64,000 nucleotides of DNA, taken from the NCBI GenBank assembly GCA_019634975.1, contig JAHCAI010000005.1, forward strand, positions 1-64,000, read 5' to 3'. Below, one piece after another: positions 35,745 to 43,704 of this stretch (positions are counted from its first letter, which is position 1; every line of letters starts with the position of its first letter). Position numbers and translations under genes: made by a program. Below the pieces are notes generated by a model that was not told the DNA's origin, did not search any database, and saw nothing but the letters and a program-made list of their open reading frames with translations. Source of the DNA: Burkholderiales bacterium (GTDB lineage Bacteria; Pseudomonadota; Gammaproteobacteria; Burkholderiales; SG8-41).

Positions 35745-38700
35745 ATGTTCAAGTGGTTACTCGAAAACAGCCTCGGCAACCGCCTGCTGGTGATCATCGG
35801 CAGCGTGGTGCTGATGGCCTACGGCGCGTTTACGCTCTCGCGCACACCGGTTGACGTATTTCCGGACCTCAACAAGCCAACGGTCACCATCATGACCGAG
35901 GCCGGCGGTATGGCCGCCGAGGAAGTGGAACAGCTCATCACCTTCCCTCTGGAAACCACGATGAACGGTCTGCCCGGCGTGGAATCCGTGCGCTCGGTGT
36001 CCAGCGCCGGCCTGTCCTTCATCTACGTCACCTTCGACTGGTCCACGGAAATATTCCGTGCCCGGCAGATGGTGTCGGAGCGGTTGTCGTCGATGGAAGA
36101 AGGCCTGCCGGCAGGTGTCACGCCGCGGATGGGGCCGATCAGCTCGATCATGGGCGAAATCATGCAGATCGCCATACCTGTGGATGTCGCCAAAATTTCG
36201 CCGATGCAGGTGCGCGAATACGCGGACTGGGTGCTGCGGCCGCGGCTGATGGCAATCCCGGGGGTCGCGCAAGTGATTCCCATCGGCGGCGAAGTTCGCC
36301 AGTTCCAGGTGCAGCCCGATACCGTGCGCATGTCCGAACTGGGAATCACGCATGATCAACTGGAAGCAGCACTCAAGGGCTATTCGTCGAATACTTCAGG
36401 CGGTTTTCTTGAACTCAACGGCCGCGAGTACCTGATCCGCAACCTCGGACGAACCTCGCAGCTGGACGATCTGCAGAACGTGGCTCTGAGTGCGAGAAAC
36501 GGGCAACCAATCCTGCTGCGGCAAATTGCCAACGTGATGTTTGCGCCCGCCATCAAGCGTGGCGATGCCGGTTTCGAAGGCAAACCCGCAGTCATTCTCG
36601 GCATCCAGAAGCAGCCCACCGCCGACACCATCACGCTGACCCGCAGCATCGAAACGGCTCTGTCGGAAATGCAGAAAAGTCTGCCCGCCGGCATGGAATC
36701 ACCCAGAGTCACCTTCAGACAGGCCAGTTTCATCGAGGCTTCAATCACCACGTTGCAAGGCAAGCTGATCGGCGCATCGATTTTCGTGGCTGTAATCCTC
36801 TACCTGTTCCTTGGCACATTGCGACCGACGCTGATCGCACTCACCGCGATTCCGGTATCGATTTTCATCACCGCGCTGGTATTCAAGTACTTCGGCCTGT
36901 CGATCAACACGATGACGCTGGGCGGCCTCGCCATTGCCATCGGCGGATTGGTCGATGACGCAGTTGTGGGTGTGGAGAACGTGATACGGCGCCTGAAGGT
37001 GGACCGTGCAAAACATCCGGAACATCGGCTGAACCCGCTGGAATTGGTCTCACGCGCGACCATGGAAGTGCGCTCGGCAATTCTTTACGCCACGGTCATC
37101 ATCGTGCTGGTGTTTCTGCCGTTGTTTGCCTTGCCGGGCATGGAGGGCCGCCTGTTCGTTCCTCTGGGTATTGCCTTCATCGTGTCCACAGCCGCCTCAC
37201 TGGTGGTTTCGGTCACTGTGACGCCCGTCTTGGCTTACTACCTGCTGCCGCCGATGAAATCACTGCATCACGGCGATACCCGGATGCTGGCTTGGCTGAA
37301 GACCCGTTACCGGAAAAGTCTTGAAACTGTACTGCAGCGCCCGAAGGCCGCGATCGTCAGCGGCGGACTCGCAGTCATTCTGGCCGCAGTGGCGGTTCCG
37401 TTTTTCCCGACCTCGTTTTTGCCACCGTTCAACGAGGGCACGCTGCTTGTCGGCATGCGGCTTAATCCTGGGGTAACGCTGGCGGAATCCTCAAAGCTGG
37501 CGCAACAGGCAGAGGTGCTGATCCGCCAGGTGCCGGAAGTCACGCATGTCGGCCGCCGCAGCGGCCGCGCCGAACTCGACGAGCACGCAGAAGGTGTTCA
37601 CGTCAGCGAATTGGATGTGGGACTTAAACCGGCGGGAGAACTCGAGCGCTCGATGACCGAAATTCAGGCTGATATACGCTCGCGGCTGATCAACCTGCCA
37701 GCCGCCGTTGCAATCGGCCAGCCGATTTCACACCGCATCGACCACATGCTCTCCGGCGTGCGCTCGCAGATCGCCATCAAGGTGTTCGGAGAAGACCTCG
37801 ACACGCTGCGCGGACAGGCCGAGGTGCTGAGGGGCAAACTCGCCGGGATCAACGGCCTGACCGATCTCGAAGTAGAGAAACAGGTCCTGGCGCCCCAGAT
37901 CAAGGTACGCGTTGACTACGCCAAAGCCGCCCAGTACGGCGCTTCACCATCGCAGATACTTTCGGTGCTGCAAAGTATGGTCGAAGGAGAAAAGGTCGCG
38001 CAAATTGTCGAAAACGGCAGGCGTTTCGCGCTGGTGGTACGTCTGCCAGAGTCCGCCCGTTCGGTCGAAGGATTGGCGCAGATCCTGATCGATACGCCGA
38101 CTGGACGCGTGCCACTATCAAAAGTGGCGACGATTGAAGACGGCGACGGCCCTAACCAGATCAGCCGCGACGACGGCAAGCGGCGCATCGTGCTGTCGGG
38201 CAATGCCCAGGGGCGGCCGCTGTCGGATGTAGTCGCCGATATCCGGACCGTGGTGGCGGAAACGCGGCTACCCGAGGGCTACTTCATCACCCTCGGCGGC
38301 CAGTTCCAAGCGCAGGAGGAAGCGTCAAAGCTGGTGGGACTGTTGTCCATCGTCTCGCTGGTGCTGATGTTCGTGGTGCTCTACAGCCGTTACAAATCGG
38401 CCACGCTGTCAGCGCTGATCATGGTCAATATCCCGCTTGCGCTTGTCGGCGCCGTGATAGGGCTGTGGCTGTCGGGACAGCCGCTGTCCATCGCCGCACT
38501 GATCGGCTTCATTACTCTAGCCGGCATATCGGTGCGTAACGGCATTCTCAAGGTCAGCCATTACATCAACCTGATGCGCATCGAAGGCGAAGACTTTGAC
38601 CACAAGATGATCTTGCGCGGGTCTCTGGAACGTCTGTCTCCGGTGCTGATGACGGCACTCGTAACCGCGTTCGCCTTAGCGCCACTGCTGTTCGAGGCCG

Positions 38701-38864
38701 AGCGTCCGGGAACGGAAATCCTCCACCCGGTAGCCGTAGTGATCTTCTCGGGACTGGTCAGCTCCACGCTGCTCGACACTTACCTGACGCCGGTGCTGTT
38801 CTGGCTATTCGGTCGAAAAGACACTGAAAAACTGATGGACGAGCGTAAACAGGAAGCGTTTTGA
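35745..38864 (+). CDS. Heavy-metal RND efflux pump (CzcA-like, substrate uncertain)
   Basis: This 1039-residue, 12-TM proton/metal antiporter belongs to the HME-RND family. TM4 contains AIGGLVDDAVVGVENVIRR with two adjacent Asp. This differs from the Cu/Ag pattern of the cusA product upstream and from the classic CzcA pattern, so the substrate branch cannot be fixed. TPVDVFPDLNKPTV and the C-terminal TYLTPVLFWLFG are standard. Its neighbours (CzcI-like leader, HxH accessory proteins, pbr operon) favour divalent cations. Confidence 0.9.
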   Translation: MFKWLLENSLGNRLLVIIGSVVLMAYGAFTLSRTPVDVFPDLNKPTVTIMTEAGGMAAEEVEQLITFPLETTMNGLPGVESVRSVSSAGLSFIYVTFDWSTEIFRARQMVSERLSSMEEGLPAGVTPRMGPISSIMGEIMQIAIPVDVAKISPMQVREYADWVLRPRLMAIPGVAQVIPIGGEVRQFQVQPDTVRMSELGITHDQLEAALKGYSSNTSGGFLELNGREYLIRNLGRTSQLDDLQNVALSARNGQPILLRQIANVMFAPAIKRGDAGFEGKPAVILGIQKQPTADTITLTRSIETALSEMQKSLPAGMESPRVTFRQASFIEASITTLQGKLIGASIFVAVILYLFLGTLRPTLIALTAIPVSIFITALVFKYFGLSINTMTLGGLAIAIGGLVDDAVVGVENVIRRLKVDRAKHPEHRLNPLELVSRATMEVRSAILYATVIIVLVFLPLFALPGMEGRLFVPLGIAFIVSTAASLVVSVTVTPVLAYYLLPPMKSLHHGDTRMLAWLKTRYRKSLETVLQRPKAAIVSGGLAVILAAVAVPFFPTSFLPPFNEGTLLVGMRLNPGVTLAESSKLAQQAEVLIRQVPEVTHVGRRSGRAELDEHAEGVHVSELDVGLKPAGELERSMTEIQADIRSRLINLPAAVAIGQPISHRIDHMLSGVRSQIAIKVFGEDLDTLRGQAEVLRGKLAGINGLTDLEVEKQVLAPQIKVRVDYAKAAQYGASPSQILSVLQSMVEGEKVAQIVENGRRFALVVRLPESARSVEGLAQILIDTPTGRVPLSKVATIEDGDGPNQISRDDGKRRIVLSGNAQGRPLSDVVADIRTVVAETRLPEGYFITLGGQFQAQEEASKLVGLLSIVSLVLMFVVLYSRYKSATLSALIMVNIPLALVGAVIGLWLSGQPLSIAALIGFITLAGISVRNGILKVSHYINLMRIEGEDFDHKMILRGSLERLSPVLMTALVTAFALAPLLFEAERPGTEILHPVAVVIFSGLVSSTLLDTYLTPVLFWLFGRKDTEKLMDERKQEAF

Positions 38865-38922
38865 TGATCTCCAAATCGTTTAAGCACAATTTTGTAATCT
38901 TTAACCGTCAAAGGAGCATTAC

Positions 38923-39306
38923 ATGAAATTTTCGACAATCATTCTGGTCACTTCCCTTATCGCGAGCGGAAACACGCTTGCAGCCGAAAAACACATCCAC
39001 AACGATGATCACAAACCCATGCATGGAGGCATTGTTGTCGAAAGCAAGGATATCGATTTTGAACTGGTGGCAAAACCGGATCTGCTGCAGCTCTATCTCC
39101 GTGATCACGGCAAGCCTATGGATATCAGCAAAGTCGCGGCAAAAATTACGTTGCTTGCAGGCACCGAAAAGCAGGATGTCGAACTCAAGCCTGCGGGAAA
39201 CAGACTTGAAGCCAAGGGCCAGTTCAAGGTATCTGCCGGAACCAAAGCCGTGGCGCAGGTAAGCATCGCTGGCAAATCGTCGAGCGCACGATTCGTACTG
39301 AAATAA
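38923..39306 (+). CDS. Small periplasmic protein with His-rich N-terminus
   Basis: This 127-residue exported protein has a signal peptide (core IILVTSLIASGNTLA), then HIHNDDHKPMHGG. A beta-rich domain with DIDFELVAKPDLLQLYLRDH follows and is about the size of an Ig-like domain. It resembles the Ig part of the accessory protein at 33942. It probably buffers metal for the RND system. AAAGGAG precedes the ATG. Confidence 0.72.
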   Translation: MKFSTIILVTSLIASGNTLAAEKHIHNDDHKPMHGGIVVESKDIDFELVAKPDLLQLYLRDHGKPMDISKVAAKITLLAGTEKQDVELKPAGNRLEAKGQFKVSAGTKAVAQVSIAGKSSSARFVLK

Positions 39307-39349
39307 ACATGTGGCAACGGGGCGAGATCGACACTTGTGGGGGGGCATC

Positions 39350-39430
39350 ATGATTCCCTTAGTGTCGCTCCTCGTTTTCACCCTTAACATCGGCTGCCTG
39401 CCAGGCATCAAAAAGGACACTAAAAAATGA
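39350..39430 (+). CDS. Candidate 26-residue leader peptide
   Basis: This open frame from ATG at 39350 ends in a TGA that overlaps the ATG of the DsbA-like gene (ATGA). The product is hydrophobic, then polar (LVSLLVFTLNIGC, then KKDTKK), like a tiny lipoprotein or a translation-coupling leader. The only ribosome-site candidate is a G run. Support is the overlap and the composition. Confidence 0.3.
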   Translation: MIPLVSLLVFTLNIGCLPGIKKDTKK

Positions 39431-40089
39431 AAATACTGTCCCTGTTCGTAGTAGCCATCCTGGCGATGACTGCCGTCTTCCTGTTTGCAACCAAATCCTA
39501 CAAAGACAAACAGGTCGAAACCGTGCAGCAGATCGCACAATCCGCCGACTCACCGCTTAAACGCAGTAACGTCCCGACAATCGGCACGATCATGGCCAAG
39601 GTCGAGATCGTCGAGTTCTTCGATCCTGCCTGCGAAGGCTGCAGGGCATTTCATCCTTACGTGAAATCGGTGCTGAACAACCATGGCCCGCAAGTCAGAC
39701 TGGTGCTGCGTTATGCCGCCTTCCACTCCGGATCCGACCGGGTCGTGATGCTTCTCGAGGCGGCACGCATGCAGGGCATGGACATCTATGTCAGGGTGCT
39801 GGAAAAGGTTCTCGAAACGCAGCCTCAGTGGGCAGATCATGCCAATCCCAGTCCGGACAAGGTCTGGCAACTGGTCAAGGATACGGGACTCGACATCGAC
39901 CGCGCCCGCAAGGACGCGGATGATCCTTCGATCAGGGCGCGCCTAAAACAGGACGCCGAAGACATCGTAAAGCTTGATATCGGAAAAACACCGACCTTTT
40001 TTATCAACGGCAAGCCCCTGAGAGAATTCAGTCCCGCGGGCTTCGCCGCGCAGGTCGCGGAAGAAATCCGTGTGAACTACGGACAGTGA
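39427..40089 (+). CDS. DsbA-like thioredoxin-fold protein (CEGC)
   Basis: This 220-residue protein is anchored or exported by an N-terminal TM (about 4-22). It has a thioredoxin fold with an inserted helical domain, as in DsbA/DsbG relatives. The active site is C69-E-G-C72 (FFDPACEGCRAF) and the cis-Pro loop is GKTPTFFING. The role is probably thiol oxidation, disulfide reduction or metal-thiol exchange in the periplasm. It is the last gene before a strong terminator at 40173. Confidence 0.88.
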   Translation: MKILSLFVVAILAMTAVFLFATKSYKDKQVETVQQIAQSADSPLKRSNVPTIGTIMAKVEIVEFFDPACEGCRAFHPYVKSVLNNHGPQVRLVLRYAAFHSGSDRVVMLLEAARMQGMDIYVRVLEKVLETQPQWADHANPSPDKVWQLVKDTGLDIDRARKDADDPSIRARLKQDAEDIVKLDIGKTPTFFINGKPLREFSPAGFAAQVAEEIRVNYGQ

Positions 40090-40172
40090 GGCGCCTGTAG
40101 AAACCTAGCGGCTACGCCGCCGACCCGGGCCTACCAACCCAGAGTCATTACTGACGCAGTTGATACTCCTTT

Positions 40173-40197
40173 AAACGGGCGCCAAGGCGCCCGTTTT
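40173..40197. terminator. Rho-independent terminator
   Basis: A perfect 11-bp stem AAACGGGCGCC / GGCGCCCGTTT with a 2-nt loop is followed by T residues. It closes the RND accessory transcript, and the A-run on the other side would let it act in both directions. Confidence 0.9.
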
Positions 40198-40222
40198 GAT
40201 TGCAGAAACGCTCTTCCTGGCT

Positions 40223-40239
40223 CTTCAGAAATCCTTCAG
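40223..40239 (+). promoter_or_regulatory. CTTCAG-N5-CTTCAG direct repeat, candidate QseB/PmrA-type box
   Basis: Two exact hexamers CTTCAG at 40223-40228 and 40234-40239 are spaced 11 bp start to start. This is the geometry used by PmrA/QseB-type OmpR-family regulators. It lies 76 bp before the start of the repeat-protein gene and upstream of such a regulator. Confidence 0.55.
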
Positions 40240-40314
40240 CTTGGGTATCGATAATGATTTCGTGGCCTCGATGAACGATGCCTCTGTTAATCAAACCCTG
40301 AAAGGAATAACACC

Positions 40315-40710
40315 ATGAAAACAACTTCCCTGAAAATGCTTGTCGCAGTTGCGCTGGGCATCAGCGCCGTTTCCGCAGTAAATGCCGCTCCGGCGGTCTT
40401 CAAGTTCCCCTCGACAATTGCCTATGATCAAGGTGGTAATGACCCCTTCCCGACCTCCGCACCCGAAGCGGGTAGCAGCGGCGTGACGGTCATCGCCTAT
40501 CACGAGGGAGGGACGGATCCCTTCCCGATTTCGTCTCCCGACGCTCGCGATGAAGGGACGACAACCATCGCTTACCATGAAGGTGGTACGGATCCGTTCC
40601 CGACCTCGGCTCCGGAAGTTCGCGATAGCGACGCAAAAATCCTCGCCTACCACGAAGGCGGCACCGACCCGTTTCCTCCGTCGGCGCCCGAAGCCGGTGT
40701 CATCGCTTGA
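40315..40710 (+). CDS. Secreted protein made of four 25-residue repeats
   Basis: This 131-residue protein has a signal peptide (about 1-24) followed by four head-to-tail repeats at 35-59, 60-84, 85-109 and 110-131. The core is IAYHEGGTDPFPTSAPE; repeat 1 has D-Q-G-G-N where the others have H-E-G-G-T. Conserved Tyr, His, Glu and Asp could bind a metal ion. AAAGGAAT precedes the ATG, and a CTTCAG direct repeat lies upstream. It is immediately followed by the two-component genes that may control it. I do not recognise this family. Confidence 0.72.
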   Translation: MKTTSLKMLVAVALGISAVSAVNAAPAVFKFPSTIAYDQGGNDPFPTSAPEAGSSGVTVIAYHEGGTDPFPISSPDARDEGTTTIAYHEGGTDPFPTSAPEVRDSDAKILAYHEGGTDPFPPSAPEAGVIA

Positions 40711-40819
40711 TTTTCGGCCGGGTTCGCTCAATCATCCGCCTTGCTCCGCATCCCGGGGCATCGCGGATGATTATTTTCAACGCCTATTAAATGTAACAAT
40801 TCCCCCAAGAATCACGACG

Positions 40820-41479
40820 ATGCGACTGCTGTTGGTTGAAGATGATGAGATGATCGGTAAGAGCATCCGTGAGGGCTTGCGTCGAGAAAGCTATGGTGTT
40901 GACTGGGTACGTGACGGCTGGGCCGCTGAACAGTCCCTGATCGCCACTGATTACGATCTGCTAATCTTGGACTTGGGATTGCCGCGTGTGCATGGTCTTC
41001 AGGTCTTAAAGAATGTCCGCCAAAAAGGCAAAAAGGTGCCCGTGTTGATCATCACCGCACGTGACGGTGTAGAAGACAGGGTCAACGGTCTTGATGCAGG
41101 TGCCGACGATTATCTGGTCAAGCCTTTCAGCATGTCCGAACTCGGCGCCAGAGTGCGCGCCTTACTCAGGCGCAGCGCTGGCCAGGCCGATCCGGTGTTC
41201 CGGAATGGCGGAGTGGAGCTTAACCCGCTTACCCGGGTAGTGCTCTTAAACGGAAAAGAGATTACCTTGTCCCAAAGAGAATTTGCGATTCTGGAAAGCC
41301 TGATACGGCATCCCGGCACGGTGATATCCAGAGCCAGCCTCGAACAGAGCGTCTACGCTTGGGGACAAGAGGTGGAAAGCAATGCTGTCGAGGTGCACAT
41401 ATCCAATCTGCGCAAAAAGCTGACCCCGAAACTGATCAAGACCGTCCGTGGTGTCGGCTACAAACTTTCTGAACTATGA
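40820..41479 (+). CDS. OmpR-family response regulator (QseB/PmrA-like)
   Basis: This 219-residue regulator has a receiver with LVEDDEM, phospho-acceptor D51 (LLILDLGLPR) and K in DDYLVKPFSM. The winged-helix domain begins near 125 (GGVELNPLTRVV) and ends in TVRGVGYKL. The start at 40820 gives the usual receiver N-terminus. It is coupled by ATGA to the kinase gene. Likely targets are the repeat protein upstream and the flanking metal operons. Confidence 0.94.
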   Translation: MRLLLVEDDEMIGKSIREGLRRESYGVDWVRDGWAAEQSLIATDYDLLILDLGLPRVHGLQVLKNVRQKGKKVPVLIITARDGVEDRVNGLDAGADDYLVKPFSMSELGARVRALLRRSAGQADPVFRNGGVELNPLTRVVLLNGKEITLSQREFAILESLIRHPGTVISRASLEQSVYAWGQEVESNAVEVHISNLRKKLTPKLIKTVRGVGYKLSEL

Positions 41480-42804
41480 GTTTTTCCATCAGAAAACGCT
41501 TGCTGTGGACCATGCTGTCCACATTGCTGGTTCTCGCTGTCGGCGCCAGCAGCGTGACCTATATGCGTGCCAGATCGGATATCAACAAGCTGTTCGATTA
41601 CGAAATGGAGCAAATGGTCTACGCACTGGCGATGCACATTGCGTCACACCCGGAGTTGACCGAAGAGCCTCTGCTCCGCATCGAACATGACTTCGTGACG
41701 CAGGTATGGAGCAAAACCGGAAAATTACTGTTCTCCTCCAAGCCAGGCACAGGACCTGTCGCCGTATTGGAGAATGGTTTTTCGGATTACGGCGGATCGA
41801 CCGGCTGGCGTACGTTCACGACCGGGGGCGGCAACTACGTCTTGCAGGCCGCGCATCCGCAAACACTGCGTCGCAAGCTGGCCACCGACATAGCCCTCAA
41901 TGCCATGCTGCCCATCTTGGCCATCGTTCCGATCGGCGGAGCCCTTGTCTGGCTGCTGCTAGGGTACGGGCTCGCGCCGCTGCGCTTGATTGCACGGGAG
42001 GTGGAGTCCAGGGATCCAAAGGTGCTGCTTCCGCTGAGCCTGTCCGGCCGCCCTTCAGAGATCATGCCCCTGGTCTATTCACTGAACGACCTTCTGGGCA
42101 GACTGGATCGGGCACTCAAGGTCGAACGCGAATTCATTGCTGATGCCTCCCATGAATTGCGCTCACCAGTGACTGCACTGCAATTGCAACTGGAACTGCT
42201 GGAATCCACCCGTGAAGAGTCCGGGCGGGCAGAGCTGATTGCCGACATCCGGCAGGGCGTGAGCCGCATCAGCCGGCTGATCGAACAAATCCTTACCCTC
42301 GCCCGGCTGGACCCGGATTACGGGGCGCAAACCGAAACGATCCGGCTTCAGGAATTCGTCACGGGAATATACGAGGATCTGCAGCCACAGGCAGCGGCCA
42401 AATCAATCAGATTCAGCTTGAATGCCGATTCCCCGGCATCCATCAGTGGAGATGCGACCAGCTTGCGTGCATTGCTGCGTAATCTGGTCGATAACGCGAT
42501 CCGGTATACCCCTGTAAATGGTGCGATAACCATCGAACTGAGCACATCGGACAAGGGTGCGGAAATTACAATCACAGATACCGGCCCCGGGATGTCCGGG
42601 GACTTGCGCCGTAAAGCCTTTGCCCGTTTTTACAGGGGCGACAACGTCCCAGAAACCACTGGGACCGGTCTGGGACTTGCCATTGCCCGCCGCGCCGCTG
42701 ACCGTCTGGGCGCCAGACTGACCCTGGAAGATGGCCGGACCGGATCTGGATTGACCGCCGTGGTGGGTTTTCCCGAAGCCGTTATCGAGAAAAAACCGAT
42801 GTAA
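41476..42804 (+). CDS. Sensor histidine kinase (QseC/PmrB-like)
   Basis: This 442-residue inner-membrane kinase has TM1 at about 12-32 and TM2 at about 143-165, with a 2CSK_N-like periplasmic loop and HAMP-like linker between TM2 and the H-box. The H-box is IADASHELRSPVTAL (His226). The catalytic boxes are LRNLVDNAIRYTP, DTGPGMS and GTGLGLAI. It is cotranscribed with its regulator. Confidence 0.93.
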   Translation: MSFSIRKRLLWTMLSTLLVLAVGASSVTYMRARSDINKLFDYEMEQMVYALAMHIASHPELTEEPLLRIEHDFVTQVWSKTGKLLFSSKPGTGPVAVLENGFSDYGGSTGWRTFTTGGGNYVLQAAHPQTLRRKLATDIALNAMLPILAIVPIGGALVWLLLGYGLAPLRLIAREVESRDPKVLLPLSLSGRPSEIMPLVYSLNDLLGRLDRALKVEREFIADASHELRSPVTALQLQLELLESTREESGRAELIADIRQGVSRISRLIEQILTLARLDPDYGAQTETIRLQEFVTGIYEDLQPQAAAKSIRFSLNADSPASISGDATSLRALLRNLVDNAIRYTPVNGAITIELSTSDKGAEITITDTGPGMSGDLRRKAFARFYRGDNVPETTGTGLGLAIARRAADRLGARLTLEDGRTGSGLTAVVGFPEAVIEKKPM

Positions 42805-42896
42805 AGCCTATTTTCATCAGAAAAGAATTTGCACTTTTAGTCAAACTGACAGTCTTAATTGCCGTTTCCGGGTGTTTTCTTATAAACTTGCGCCAT

Positions 42897-43253
42897 ATGC
42901 ACAATCGACTCAAACATATCGTGTTTGCTGTGCTGCTGCTGATCCTGCCCCTGCAGGGTCTGGCTGCGGCACTGACGCCGATCCTGTGCCACTCCGACGA
43001 ACAGCAGCAAACCGTTGTTTCCGTGCAAGCGCACGGATCGGATTCCTCGTCTCACGAAGAGCCGACATCAAATCACGATGGCAAGGGGGGAACCGGCTAT
43101 TCCGGCCATCTCTGTTGCCATCACCCGGTCGGCGCGATGCCGGCCACTTTTGCAGCTTTCGCCGATTCCGATCCTTCTACTTACGTTTCGCTCCCTCAAG
43201 TCTTACCCTCACTGTTCTCCCCCGAACAGCAACTGCGCCCCCCGCGCGGCTGA
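42897..43253 (+). CDS. Small secreted Cys/His leader protein of copper operon A
   Basis: This 118-residue exported protein has a signal peptide (core VFAVLLLILPLQGLAA), a variable His/Ser-rich middle, a conserved CCHHP patch and a Pro/Arg tail (LRPPRG). It is the counterpart of the protein at 55112, which shares LPLQGLAA, CCHH and RPPR. It probably binds copper in the periplasm, in the manner of CopL/DUF2946-like leaders. The ATG at 42897 is preferred to a TTG at 42888. A TTGCCG/TATAAA pair (42859-42886) just upstream may be the promoter. Confidence 0.65.
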   Translation: MHNRLKHIVFAVLLLILPLQGLAAALTPILCHSDEQQQTVVSVQAHGSDSSSHEEPTSNHDGKGGTGYSGHLCCHHPVGAMPATFAAFADSDPSTYVSLPQVLPSLFSPEQQLRPPRG

Positions 43254-43347
43254 TCCCGTTCTGACCCGGTAGTCAAGGCTTGTGCCTGTCATTGGCACGA
43301 GAGTTTGGTAATGCGCGTCTACGACGCGCTACGGAACGAGGACACTC

Positions 43348-43704
43348 ATGTTTTCCCTTTTTGCAGCATTGCTGTTTGCCGCAGCCATGGCCCCGCTGTC
43401 GGTTCTGGCCGCGCAGCCCAGCCCGGCGTCAAATCCGGCTTCCCCGGAGGCGCCCGTACGCCAGTCAACTTATGAATCCGTATTCGCCGGTTATCAATCT
43501 TACAAAGACGAAAAGCCTGCGTCATGGCGTGAAGTCAACGATGAAGTCGGCCGCATCGGCGGACAGGCCGGAATCTTCGGCGGCGCCGGCCATGCAGGTC
43601 ACGGCTCGGCCAAACCTTCCACCAATTCACCCCCTGCCGCCTCTAAGCCGCAACAGGCTCCGCAACCGATGCACGGCAAGGGACATCAAGGAATGATGAA
43701 ATGA
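43348..43704 (+). CDS. Small secreted protein of copper operon A
   Basis: This 118-residue protein has a signal peptide (core LFAALLFAAAMAPLSVLA), a conserved segment FAGYQSYKDEKPASWREVNDEVGRIGG (about residues 47-73) and a His/Met-containing tail. Its paralogue is at 55567 (FSGYQPLGSEKPGPWRELND). The conserved W-R-E-x-N-D-E-V core suggests a small helical partner of the outer-membrane lipoprotein, whose gene it overlaps by 4 bp. Confidence 0.65.
   Translation: MFSLFAALLFAAAMAPLSVLAAQPSPASNPASPEAPVRQSTYESVFAGYQSYKDEKPASWREVNDEVGRIGGQAGIFGGAGHAGHGSAKPSTNSPPAASKPQQAPQPMHGKGHQGMMK

Noticed and set aside
40415..40705. Tandem repeats considered as a CRISPR array
   Set aside because: The repeats keep the reading frame, vary at synonymous positions, lack spacers of constant length and have no cas genes nearby.
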